This document shows, piece after piece, positions 11,295 to 18,900 of a DNA stretch of 64,000 nucleotides. Under the pieces are notes generated by a model. That model had not been told where the DNA came from. It searched no databases and was given only the letters and a program-made list of their open reading frames with translations. Origin of the DNA: Pseudomonadota bacterium (GTDB lineage Bacteria > Desulfobacterota > Syntrophorhabdia > Syntrophorhabdales > Syntrophorhabdaceae); the NCBI GenBank assembly GCA_026388315.1, contig JAPLKA010000045.1, forward strand, positions 1 to 64,000. The letters run 5' to 3'. Made by a program: the position numbers and the translations under genes. The stretch's first letter is position 1; every line of letters starts with the position of its first letter.

Positions 11295-11325
11295 GCATAG
11301 GGTTAAAATAATCAAAGAGATTTTC

Positions 11326-12294
11326 ATGGATGAACCAACAGTCATAGTAAGCAGCCTTAGCACCTCAATTGCTACAGATACCGGTACCATTCATGCAGTC
11401 TGCGACGTCGATTTTGACATTAAAAAAGGTGAAATATTTGGTCTTGTCGGGGAGAGCGGTTGCGGAAAGACAATGACAGCCCTCTCGATAATGAGGCTTG
11501 TTCCGCCTCCGGGTAGAATTATGAATGGGGAGATAATCTTTGAAGGCCATAATCTCGTCGGGTTCTCTGAAGAAAAGATGGAACAGGTCAGGGGCAACAA
11601 GATAGGAATGATATTTCAGGAACCCATGACTGCGTTGAATCCCGTTATAAGGGTAGGGGAACAGATTGCTGAAACAATAAGAATCCACCGCGATATAAGT
11701 AATAAGGAAGTAAAGGACAGGACGTTAAAGCTTTTAAAACAGGTCGGGTTTGACGAGCCGGAAAAGAAATACACCCAGTATCCTCATCAGTTGAGTGGCG
11801 GCCAACGACAAAGGGTGCTCATTGCCATAGCGATATCGTGTAATCCTTCGCTGGTTATTGCCGATGAACCCACAACAGCCCTGGATGTTGCTACAGAGTC
11901 GCAGATACTTTGTCTGCTCAATGAATTGATCGCCCAATATGGTATGTCCATGCTTTTTATTACCCACAACCTTAATATTATCAAAAAATTAGCCCGGAGG
12001 ATCGGTATCATGTATGCGGGGAGGTTGTTGGAGCAAAATTGTGTAGATGACTTCTTTGAGAAGCCCCTCCACCCCTACAGTAAGGGACTGGTAGATGCTA
12101 TATTCGGACTTTCGGGGACGGAAAAACGACTCAAGACTATACCGGGCTTTGTTCCGAGATTATCGGAAATGCCGGAGGGATGTAAATTTCACCCGCGATG
12201 TACTCAGGTGATGCCTCAATGTAAGGAAAATGAACCGCCAATGTTTAATACAGGAAATGAGAAATGGGTGAAGTGCTTTCTGTATCAGGGCTGA
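11326..12294 (+). CDS. oppD: Oligopeptide/dipeptide ABC transporter ATPase (OppD/DppD-like)
   Basis: One of the two ATPases that power an Opp/Dpp peptide (or nickel) importer on the inner membrane face. The Walker A is GESGCGKTM, the signature LSGGQRQR and the Walker B LVIADEPTTALD. The C-terminal oligo_HPY extension carries the PLHPYSKGL and Cys-containing CKFHPRC segments. I chose ATG 11326 because a good promoter ends at 11294 and family members begin just before the first strand. It overlaps oppF by 31 nt. No permease or binding-protein gene is in the window, so the partners must be elsewhere. Confidence 0.88.
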   Translation: MDEPTVIVSSLSTSIATDTGTIHAVCDVDFDIKKGEIFGLVGESGCGKTMTALSIMRLVPPPGRIMNGEIIFEGHNLVGFSEEKMEQVRGNKIGMIFQEPMTALNPVIRVGEQIAETIRIHRDISNKEVKDRTLKLLKQVGFDEPEKKYTQYPHQLSGGQRQRVLIAIAISCNPSLVIADEPTTALDVATESQILCLLNELIAQYGMSMLFITHNLNIIKKLARRIGIMYAGRLLEQNCVDDFFEKPLHPYSKGLVDAIFGLSGTEKRLKTIPGFVPRLSEMPEGCKFHPRCTQVMPQCKENEPPMFNTGNEKWVKCFLYQG

Positions 12295-13190
12295 AGAAGA
12301 TATATGAAGTAAAGAAATCGGCCTTTTCGTACAAAAAAGAGGTTGTCAATGCGGTAAACGGTGTCTCTTTTACATTAGAGCGGGGGCAGACACTGGGTAT
12401 TGTAGGTGAAAGCGGCTCAGGGAAGAGCACGCTTGCGAGGTGTATACTGCTCCTCGAAAAACCCGACTATGGCAATATTGTTTTTTCAGGTGTCAATCTC
12501 GCCGAGATAACTCACAAACAGTTGAAGAAACTGAGGAAGGATATGCAGATAATCTTTCAGGACCCTTATTCGTCACTGAATCCAAGGATAAAAGTCTACG
12601 ATGCCATAGCCGAACCCGTTTTATTCCATAAAATTGCTGAGAATAATCAGGCAGAAGACCTTGTTACAGAAATCTTAAAAAGTGTCGGTATCAGTGAAGA
12701 CTTCTTTCATAAATATCCCCATGAAATGAGCGGCGGTCAAAGACAGAGAGTAGCCATCGGGAGGGCCCTTGCCGTAAATCCTGCACTTATCGTAGCTGAC
12801 GAGCCCGTGTCTTCCCTTGATGTATCTATTCAGGCCCAGATTATCAATCTTTTCATGGACATTAAGGAGAGCACAAAAATCTCAATGCTCTTCGTGTCCC
12901 ATGACCTTAATGTGGTGAGGTTCATATCAGATGAAATCATTGTCATGTATAAAGGGAGAGTGGTTGAAGCCGGAAAAACGGATGAAGTCTTTTACCAACC
13001 TGTGCATCCTTACACACAGATGCTCATTGATTCAATAAAGGGAGGGTTTTTAAACAGGGCAGGGGACGATGCACAGGCAACAGGGGGGTGTGCGTATTAC
13101 CCAAGATGCGACAAAAGACAAAGCATATGTTCAGGAGAGATGCCTGAACTGAGGGGCGACACAGAGCATATGGTTGCCTGCCTGTTTTAA
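12264..13190 (+). CDS. oppF: Oligopeptide/dipeptide ABC transporter ATPase (OppF/DppF-like)
   Basis: Second ATPase of the peptide transporter pair, 308 residues. Walker A is GESGSGKSTLAR, Q-loop FQDPYSSLNPR, signature MSGGQRQR and Walker B LIVADEPVSSLD. The C-terminal HPYTQML segment and CAYYPRC motif are typical of OppF. The ATG has AGGAAA six bases upstream, inside the end of oppD, so the two are translationally coupled. It ends 4 nt inside the convergent pilB gene. Confidence 0.9.
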   Translation: MGEVLSVSGLKKIYEVKKSAFSYKKEVVNAVNGVSFTLERGQTLGIVGESGSGKSTLARCILLLEKPDYGNIVFSGVNLAEITHKQLKKLRKDMQIIFQDPYSSLNPRIKVYDAIAEPVLFHKIAENNQAEDLVTEILKSVGISEDFFHKYPHEMSGGQRQRVAIGRALAVNPALIVADEPVSSLDVSIQAQIINLFMDIKESTKISMLFVSHDLNVVRFISDEIIVMYKGRVVEAGKTDEVFYQPVHPYTQMLIDSIKGGFLNRAGDDAQATGGCAYYPRCDKRQSICSGEMPELRGDTEHMVACLF

Positions 13191-14917
13191 ATACCTTTTA
13201 TTATTTTGGCTGTCTCTTCAATGGTTGTTATGCCGTTGAATAGTTTCTTCAGCGCATTTTCGCGAAGTGTAACCATGCCGGCCCTTATTGCTGCATTGTG
13301 GATTTCGACAGAAGACGCCTTGTTTTTTGTTAATTCACGTATCTCATCATTAATTTTCATAATTTCAAAAACAGCCGTTCTACCGAAGTAGCCGGTTCCC
13401 CTGCATTCCAAACAGCCTTCCCCTCTTTGCAAAGCAATATGCTTTTTCTTGCTCAAATCAATTTCCAATTCCTTCTTCAGGTCTTCTTCTTTTACTTCAA
13501 ATGATGTTTTGCAATGCGGACATATTTTACGGACAAGACGTTGAGCCACTACCCCTATTAAAGTAGAAGCGATTAAAAAAGGTTGTCCGCCCATATCAAT
13601 GAGGCGTGTAATTGCCGTGGGGGCGTCATTTGTGTGAAGCGTGCTGAGCACAAGATGGCCGGTAAGCGCTGCCTGTATTGCGTTCTGAACAGTTTCTGTA
13701 TCGCGGATTTCACCGACCATAATGATATCAGGATCCTGACGTAACATTGTTCGCAAAACTTTGCCAAAAGTCAAATCAATCTGAGGGTTTACAGCAACCT
13801 GGTTAAACATATCATGTACAAGCTCAATCGGGTCTTCAATAGTGCATATATTCAACTCTGTGCTGCTGATTTTATTTAAAGCCGAATACAACGTTGTTGT
13901 TTTGCCGCTGCCGGTAGGTCCCGTTACAAGGATTATCCCATAGGGGTGTCGGATAAATTCATTGAATAATGCAGAATCGTTATGTGAAAAGCCCAATGCG
14001 TCAATGTCTTGCAGGAGAATGTCAGGATCGAATATTCTCAGGACTACCTTTTCACCAAAGGCCGTAGAGACGGTAGAAACACGAAGTTCTATTTCCTGTT
14101 CCTTATGAATAATCTTTATCCTGCCGTCCTGCGGGCGTCGTTTTTCTGCGATATTCATGCCTGCCATTGTTTTAATCCTGGAAACAATCGCGTTGTAAAC
14201 CACTTTTTTCAGTATATATACATTATGTAAAATTCCGTCTATTCTGAAACGAACAATACTGATATCCCTTTTCGGTTCAAGGTGAATGTCGCTCGCCCTT
14301 TGGTCAAACGCATAATAGAAAAGATTATTTACCGATTGAACGATTGGCCGCGAGGCATGATCCTGAGTCCCTGAAATTTGCAGTCCCTTATGCAGGCGCT
14401 CTAAATTACCCAGGTCTACGGTACTGATTTTTCCATGAAGAATCATTTCCTGTTCTGCGGCGGACAATGAATCCATCAGGCCGTAAGTCATATTGAAAAC
14501 ACTGTTTATATTCTGTTTTGTGCAAAGCACTATTTCGACCTTCAATCCTGTCATTTTTGCGATATCATCAAAGGGATAATGCGAAAACGGGTTAGAGATG
14601 GCAAGGGTCAGGGTATCGTTCTGTTTTTTTATAGGGATTAATCCATAGGCTTTGGCAAATTTACCGGGTATCATTTCTGTGATCGCGCGCGAATCAAGTT
14701 CCAAAGGATCGATTTTAATAAATTCAATCTTCATATGGTCTGCTAAAGCTTTTAAAAATACCTCTTCCTGTAAAATATGCATATCCAGTATTATATCTTC
14801 TATCTCCTTTTTGGAAGAGGTTCTGGCTTGTTCGATTTCAATGTTTTGTTTTTCAGAGATGAGGTGATTTTTGGCTAAAATTGTGTATAAATCTTTTCTA
14901 TTGATGTTTTTTAACAT
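13187..14917 (-). CDS. pilB: Type IV pilus assembly ATPase PilB (GspE family)
   Basis: Cytoplasmic hexameric ATPase that drives pilus extension, 576 residues. The N-terminal GspE_N/MshEN-like domain covers about residues 1-150. The motor has Walker A GPTGSGKTTTLYSAL near residue 333 and the Walker B/Asp box IIMVGEIRD near 399. A zinc-binding four-Cys module runs from CPHC (about 464) to CLEC and separates PilB/GspE from retraction ATPases such as PilT. It is transcribed away from the other pilus genes. The inner-membrane platform gene pilC and the retraction gene pilT are not in the window. Confidence 0.92.
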   Translation of the reverse strand: MLKNINRKDLYTILAKNHLISEKQNIEIEQARTSSKKEIEDIILDMHILQEEVFLKALADHMKIEFIKIDPLELDSRAITEMIPGKFAKAYGLIPIKKQNDTLTLAISNPFSHYPFDDIAKMTGLKVEIVLCTKQNINSVFNMTYGLMDSLSAAEQEMILHGKISTVDLGNLERLHKGLQISGTQDHASRPIVQSVNNLFYYAFDQRASDIHLEPKRDISIVRFRIDGILHNVYILKKVVYNAIVSRIKTMAGMNIAEKRRPQDGRIKIIHKEQEIELRVSTVSTAFGEKVVLRIFDPDILLQDIDALGFSHNDSALFNEFIRHPYGIILVTGPTGSGKTTTLYSALNKISSTELNICTIEDPIELVHDMFNQVAVNPQIDLTFGKVLRTMLRQDPDIIMVGEIRDTETVQNAIQAALTGHLVLSTLHTNDAPTAITRLIDMGGQPFLIASTLIGVVAQRLVRKICPHCKTSFEVKEEDLKKELEIDLSKKKHIALQRGEGCLECRGTGYFGRTAVFEIMKINDEIRELTKNKASSVEIHNAAIRAGMVTLRENALKKLFNGITTIEETAKIIKGI

Positions 14918-15035
14918 GGTATAATGGCCTTCATACTTATAGTTTTACAATGTCACTTCAGGATATTTAAAACATAATTATATCACATGAGCCTCTTGAA
15001 AAAGTACAAAATAAGGTAGTATTTACTGAAGGCAA

Positions 15036-15063
15036 GGAAGGCTGAAGGAGGGAAGGCTGAAGG
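15036..15063. repeat. 15-bp tandem repeat upstream of the GT-C/TPR gene
   Basis: Two copies of GGAAGGCTGAAGG spaced 15 bp apart (15036-15048 and 15051-15063). The same AGGCTGAAGG core, again with a 15-bp period, recurs at 17359-17383 across the stop codon of the gene that follows. The 313-bp gap 14918-15230 holds this and two heptad tracts and no gene I can support. Confidence 0.65.
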
Positions 15064-15075
15064 GAGCGCAGAGCA

Positions 15076-15168
15076 GAGGGCGGAGGGCGGAATCCGCATT
15101 CTTTCCGGGTTTTCATTCCGTACGGTTTAATCCCGACAGCGGAGGGACAATCCGATATCCGATATCCG
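15076..15168. repeat. Two heptanucleotide repeat tracts in the pilB-15231 gap
   Basis: At 15076-15096 the units are GAGGGCG, GAGGGCG, GAATCCG. At 15148-15168 they are CAATCCG, ATATCCG, ATATCCG. Both tracts keep a strict 7-nt phase. The sequence between them is unremarkable. Confidence 0.65.
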
Positions 15169-15230
15169 AAATGGAATCTCCTTGAACAAACAAGATGAGT
15201 TATAGTAGTGTTTAATGCCATTCAACAATC

Positions 15231-17375
15231 ATGAAGAGATTCAACTACAAAGAGTTCTTTAAGGATCAGAATAATTATTATCTCCTCTACATTCTATTTC
15301 TTTACGCTTGTGTCATGTACTACCTTGTTCAGTGGCCTATTTTTGCAGGAGACACCGATTTATGGTACCACCTGAATGGAGGCAGGTACATCCTCGAACA
15401 CGGCGTCATACCGAAAGACAGCAGCTTTTTTTCCTTTATGTTGCCGCCGCGTGAATGGGTTGATTATTACTGGTTGTTTCAGGTCATTGTATATAAGATA
15501 TATTCCTTCTCAGGTTATTATGGCCTTGTTTTTTTGAGGGCTTTATTGTTCCTTGCCCTGGTATCGCTGATACTTGCATTTTTGCTGAAAAAGAACCAGG
15601 GCAATAAACCATACCTGTATATTATGGTTTTATTTTCTCTCTTTGTTCTGTTACTTTTGCCCAGGTATTTCCTTATCAGACCGCATATATTCTCTTATCT
15701 CTTCATATGCCTTTTTATATATATTATTGAGTTAAAACCGGAAAAAGCAATCTACCTGCCCGTGTTTGCTGTCTTATGGACAAATATACACGGGATTGAA
15801 TATCCTGTGATGCTCTTGATAGCATTATCCTATTTGACTGAATTCTTCATCAACCATATAAGAAACAAAACACATGTTAACAAGAAAGAGCTATTTTTTA
15901 TTGTTCCACTAATTCTGTCAGTAGCTGCCGTTTTTTGTACGCCCCACGGTGCCCAACTTACGTGGGTTCCCTTTCTCCCCACAGGGTTTGCAGCGCTATA
16001 CATTCAGGAAATTAAGCATATAAAACCGGAGGAATTCTTTTCATTTCAAATTATAAAAATGACCATATCGTACGGAACGGTATTTAATCTCCTGTTTTTC
16101 GCTTCATGTATAGCCGCCATAGTTACCCTTTTCAGCAAGAATAAAAGAATAGGGCACCTGCTCATGTTCGCAGGGGGGATTGTCCTTCTTGCAAAGGCAA
16201 ACCGTCTCCGGTATGAATGTGCATTGCTTTCACTGCCTGTTCTCAAGGATTTCCTGGCACTACTTCCGACAGTTTCTATTAAAAGGAAAATCCTCAAACT
16301 ACTCGGGATAATCCTGATTGCTTTAATCATGATGATTCCCGCTATAAGCATAAAAGACTCATTTATCAATCTCCCGCGATATCCATTTTCTCATAAAAAC
16401 CTTCCGGAAGGAATCTGTACCTTTTTAAATAAGATACCTGCTGGTGGCACAGTTTTTAATCATCCCAATCACGGCGGTTACCTCCAATGGATGCTCTATC
16501 CAAAGTACAAGATATTTATGGATATGGAGATACCATTTCTTTTTTTAAATGAGGATATTTTTACTGCAAATAATGTTTTTTCTATAGGGAAAGGGTTGAG
16601 TGACATTATTGAAACATATCATCCCTCCTTTATCATCGTGCCTCTCGGAAATCGCGGTTTCAAAGGGTTGATCACAAAACATCCTGAATACAGGGTCGTA
16701 TTTTTCGACGAAACCGGCGTTTTGTATGTCGATAAAAAACAGTTTCCTGAGGTTGCAGATGCGTATGAATTGAAAGAGATGGACCCCTATACAATCATGC
16801 ATATGAACATTAACACAATCATATCTGAAAAAAGAGATGGACCTGTATTGCAGGAATTATTAAAACTGACCGAAATATATCCCGGATGTGGTCTTACAAA
16901 CCAGTTAATGGCACACCTATACAAGAAAAAAGGGGATTATAATAAATCGATACAATATACTGAAAATATTATAAAAAATTATCCGGAGACGCCGGTTGGT
17001 TATAAACTAAAAGGTGATGCGCTAAAAGACCTGGGGGAATATGAGAATGCCCTTTCAGAATATAATAAGGCATTAGACAGGGCGGTCAATAAGGTTGAGA
17101 TATACAGGGAAATCGGTAATATCTACATGAAGCAGCAAAAATATGCCAAGGCTTACAAAACCTTTAAGATAATTACGGATCCATTTTCTGGAACAGATTA
17201 TAAATATATGTATGATGTCTGTCTTTCTGCAGCTTTATCAGGTAACCGCAGGGATGCGGAAATTCTCTTCAGATATGCGTATGCACTTGTTCCGCCGGAA
17301 GATAAGGAATGGAACGCAAAGTATGCCAAACTCGCGGAGATGGTGAAGGAAAAGAGGCAGGCTGAAGGTAGATAG
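15231..17375 (+). CDS. Polytopic membrane protein with C-terminal TPR repeats, GT-C-like
   Basis: The N-terminal ~400 residues contain about ten hydrophobic segments. Early in the protein comes GDTDLWYHLNGGRYILEHG, a pattern known from GT-C-fold membrane proteins and uncharacterised bacterial homologues. A soluble region containing FNHPNHGGYLQW and YKIFMDMEIPF follows. The last ~180 residues form TPR-like helices (KSIQYTENIIKNYPETPVGY and repeats). A GT-C protein next to pilA could glycosylate pilin or a surface polymer, but no substrate can be read from sequence. The final codons (RQAEGR, stop) are made of the 15-bp AGGCTGAAGG repeat. Function is not established. Confidence 0.7.
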   Translation: MKRFNYKEFFKDQNNYYLLYILFLYACVMYYLVQWPIFAGDTDLWYHLNGGRYILEHGVIPKDSSFFSFMLPPREWVDYYWLFQVIVYKIYSFSGYYGLVFLRALLFLALVSLILAFLLKKNQGNKPYLYIMVLFSLFVLLLLPRYFLIRPHIFSYLFICLFIYIIELKPEKAIYLPVFAVLWTNIHGIEYPVMLLIALSYLTEFFINHIRNKTHVNKKELFFIVPLILSVAAVFCTPHGAQLTWVPFLPTGFAALYIQEIKHIKPEEFFSFQIIKMTISYGTVFNLLFFASCIAAIVTLFSKNKRIGHLLMFAGGIVLLAKANRLRYECALLSLPVLKDFLALLPTVSIKRKILKLLGIILIALIMMIPAISIKDSFINLPRYPFSHKNLPEGICTFLNKIPAGGTVFNHPNHGGYLQWMLYPKYKIFMDMEIPFLFLNEDIFTANNVFSIGKGLSDIIETYHPSFIIVPLGNRGFKGLITKHPEYRVVFFDETGVLYVDKKQFPEVADAYELKEMDPYTIMHMNINTIISEKRDGPVLQELLKLTEIYPGCGLTNQLMAHLYKKKGDYNKSIQYTENIIKNYPETPVGYKLKGDALKDLGEYENALSEYNKALDRAVNKVEIYREIGNIYMKQQKYAKAYKTFKIITDPFSGTDYKYMYDVCLSAALSGNRRDAEILFRYAYALVPPEDKEWNAKYAKLAEMVKEKRQAEGR

Positions 17376-17388
17376 GCTGAAGGCATAG
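17359..17388. repeat. 15-bp AGGCTGAAGG repeat spanning a stop codon
   Basis: Two units, AGGCTGAAGGTAGAT and AGGCTGAAGGCATAG, in tandem. The first encodes the last residues and stop of the membrane/TPR protein. The same core is present upstream of that gene at 15036-15063, so the gene is bracketed by direct repeats. Confidence 0.65.
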
Positions 17389-17454
17389 CCCACACAGTGG
17401 GCGAGAAGGGGAGGCTCCGGCAACTTGGTTGCCGGAGGGGGCGACGCAAGCCCC
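17388..17454. repeat. GC-rich hairpin element, copy 1
   Basis: A perfect 10-bp stem with 3-nt loop, CTCCGGCAAC-TTG-GTTGCCGGAG (17415-17437), is flanked by GGGGC(N7)GCCCC (17438-17454) and GCCCAC-ACA-GTGGGC (17388-17402). Reverse-complemented, it aligns over about 67 bp with copies at 51966-52032, 61038-61105 and 62754-62824. It lies between the TPR gene and the pilA promoter. Confidence 0.8.
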
Positions 17455-17476
17455 AATAAAAGTGTGACAAATATCA

Positions 17477-17505
17477 TTGACAAAAAAATATATTAAGACT
17501 ATAAA
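17477..17505 (+). promoter_or_regulatory. Sigma-70 promoter of pilA
   Basis: Consensus TTGACA (17477-17482), exactly 17 nt, then TATAAA (17500-17505). The predicted start near 17512 leaves a ~35-nt leader with AGGAGG at 17535-17540. No sigma-54 -24/-12 element is visible here, although many pilA genes use one. Confidence 0.8.
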
Positions 17506-17546
17506 GTAGATTGCAATACATATTAAAATATTTCAGGAGGTGTTTT

Positions 17547-17993
17547 ATGATTAAGGTTCACAGAAATAGTAAAGGTTTTACATTAATTGAGTTGTTGATC
17601 GTTATCGCGATCATCGGTATCCTCGCTGCAATTGCAATCCCTGCATACACTGGATACACGAAAAAGGCAAAGATGGCAGGTGTGACAAGTGCACTGGGCG
17701 CGCTTAAAAATGGCATAATGGCATATTATACGGAAAAGGGAAGTATACCAGCTGGACCGATTGCTATGGCCGATATTAATGCCAATTTTGGCATTGCGCT
17801 GCCCGGACAGTATATTAGTGACGCAAATGTTACCAATGCTTCCGACATTGTTACTGTCAATGTCGTGCTCGCTAATATAGGTGGTGACGTTAATGGTGGT
17901 GTTGCGAATTTAGTGTCAACCAATGTTACAGGGACTCCTACATGGACATTCGGATCGGCTAACGCTAATGTTTCTCCTCTTCTTCCCAAATAA
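17547..17993 (+). CDS. pilA: Type IVa major pilin PilA
   Basis: Structural pilin of 148 residues. A short leader ([10 protein letters not shown]) is followed by [20 protein letters not shown], the conserved N-terminal helix. PilD would cut after the Gly and methylate the Phe; the invariant Glu5 is present. The globular part is rich in Ala, Asn and Val and contains no cysteine, so the usual disulfide loop is missing. At about 138 mature residues it is not the very short Geobacter-type pilin. ATG 17547 is chosen over an upstream ATG at 17511 because it has AGGAGG six bases before it and gives a normal leader. It is probably strongly expressed: good promoter, good RBS and its own terminator. Confidence 0.95.
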   Translation: MIKVHRNSKGFTLIELLIVIAIIGILAAIAIPAYTGYTKKAKMAGVTSALGALKNGIMAYYTEKGSIPAGPIAMADINANFGIALPGQYISDANVTNASDIVTVNVVLANIGGDVNGGVANLVSTNVTGTPTWTFGSANANVSPLLPK

Positions 17994-18008
17994 CAGCATA
18001 TAACAGTC

Positions 18009-18043
18009 AAAAATGGGGGGCGTTTGTTGCCTCCCATTTTTTT
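18009..18043 (+). terminator. Rho-independent terminator after pilA
   Basis: A 13-bp stem (AAAAATGGGGGGC / GCCTCCCATTTTT, one G:U) with a 7-nt loop is followed by a T run. It starts 16 nt after the pilA stop and would limit read-through into pilD. Confidence 0.85.
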
Positions 18044-18110
18044 GTAAAAAATTGTAAAAATATTGATAATTATCACAGATTTATTTTGAGTTAGGGTTTA
18101 TAATGCATTT

Positions 18111-18878
18111 ATGGGATATGTAATTTTTATTTTTGGTTTGATTGTCGGCAGTTTTATTAATGTATGCATCTACCGCCTTCCGAGAAGCAAATCAATTATA
18201 TTGCCCCGGTCGTTTTGCCCCTCCTGTGAAAAATCCATTAAATTTTATGACAATATACCCATTGTAAGCTACATATTCCTCAGAGGCAAATGTCGTCACT
18301 GCGGCGCAAAAATATCCATTAAGTATCCGGTTGTGGAGTTTATAACGGCCTTTTTATTCCTATTATTTTATAAAAAGTATGGCCTTTCTTATGAGTTTTT
18401 GATCAATATACTTTTCGTCTCCCTTATTATTACCATTTCCTTTATTGATTTAGAATTTCAGATTATCCCTGATGTTTTAAGCATAGGGGGGCTGTTTGCC
18501 GGTTTTGCTTTAGCTTTTTTTAGAAAACCCATTTTCTTTTACCATGACGCATTGTATGGGATTTTGATAGGTGGAGGGATCCTTTTCGCCATAGCCTATG
18601 GCTACCAGCTAATCACAAAGAGAGAAGGCATGGGCGGCGGAGACATTAAGCTGCTTGGCATGATAGGGGCTTTTTGCGGGCTTAAAGGTGTTATATTCAG
18701 CCTCATGTCCGGTTCTGTCATCGGCACTCTCGTTGGCATACCGCTTATGCTTATTAAAGGAAAAGATACAAAGTATGCCATTCCATTCGGCCCGTTTTTG
18801 TCCCTGGGGGCATTGCTTTTTTTGATCATGGGAGATAGATTTATATATGGTTTTATCAACATTATATCGGGAAGATAA
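18111..18878 (+). CDS. pilD: Prepilin peptidase / N-methyltransferase PilD
   Basis: Integral membrane aspartic protease that cleaves and N-methylates PilA and the minor pilins. The 255 residues include the GSFINVCIYRLPR N-terminal signature and a cytoplasmic zinc site made of CPSC and CRHC. The two catalytic aspartates sit in FIDLEFQIIPD and GGGDIKL. About seven or eight membrane segments follow the usual plan. All substrates it would need (PilA, FimT, PilV, PilW) lie within 6 kb. Confidence 0.95.
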   Translation: MGYVIFIFGLIVGSFINVCIYRLPRSKSIILPRSFCPSCEKSIKFYDNIPIVSYIFLRGKCRHCGAKISIKYPVVEFITAFLFLLFYKKYGLSYEFLINILFVSLIITISFIDLEFQIIPDVLSIGGLFAGFALAFFRKPIFFYHDALYGILIGGGILFAIAYGYQLITKREGMGGGDIKLLGMIGAFCGLKGVIFSLMSGSVIGTLVGIPLMLIKGKDTKYAIPFGPFLSLGALLFLIMGDRFIYGFINIISGR

Positions 18879-18900
18879 TATAAAGGATGGTGTTTGTGCC

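Noticed and set aside
11248-11325. N-terminal extension of OppD from ATG 11248
   Set aside because: A promoter with a perfect -10 (11289-11294) lies inside it, and the extra residues are unlike the family.
17388-17454. Integron attC site
   Set aside because: The stem is too short, there is no integrase, and the four copies are not cassette borders.
17511-17546. Longer PilA leader from ATG 17511
   Set aside because: It begins at the predicted transcription start; ATG 17547 has AGGAGG and a normal prepilin leader.
18099-18104. TATAAT as promoter of pilD
   Set aside because: It is only 7 bp from the ATG and has no -35; a leaderless transcript cannot be supported.
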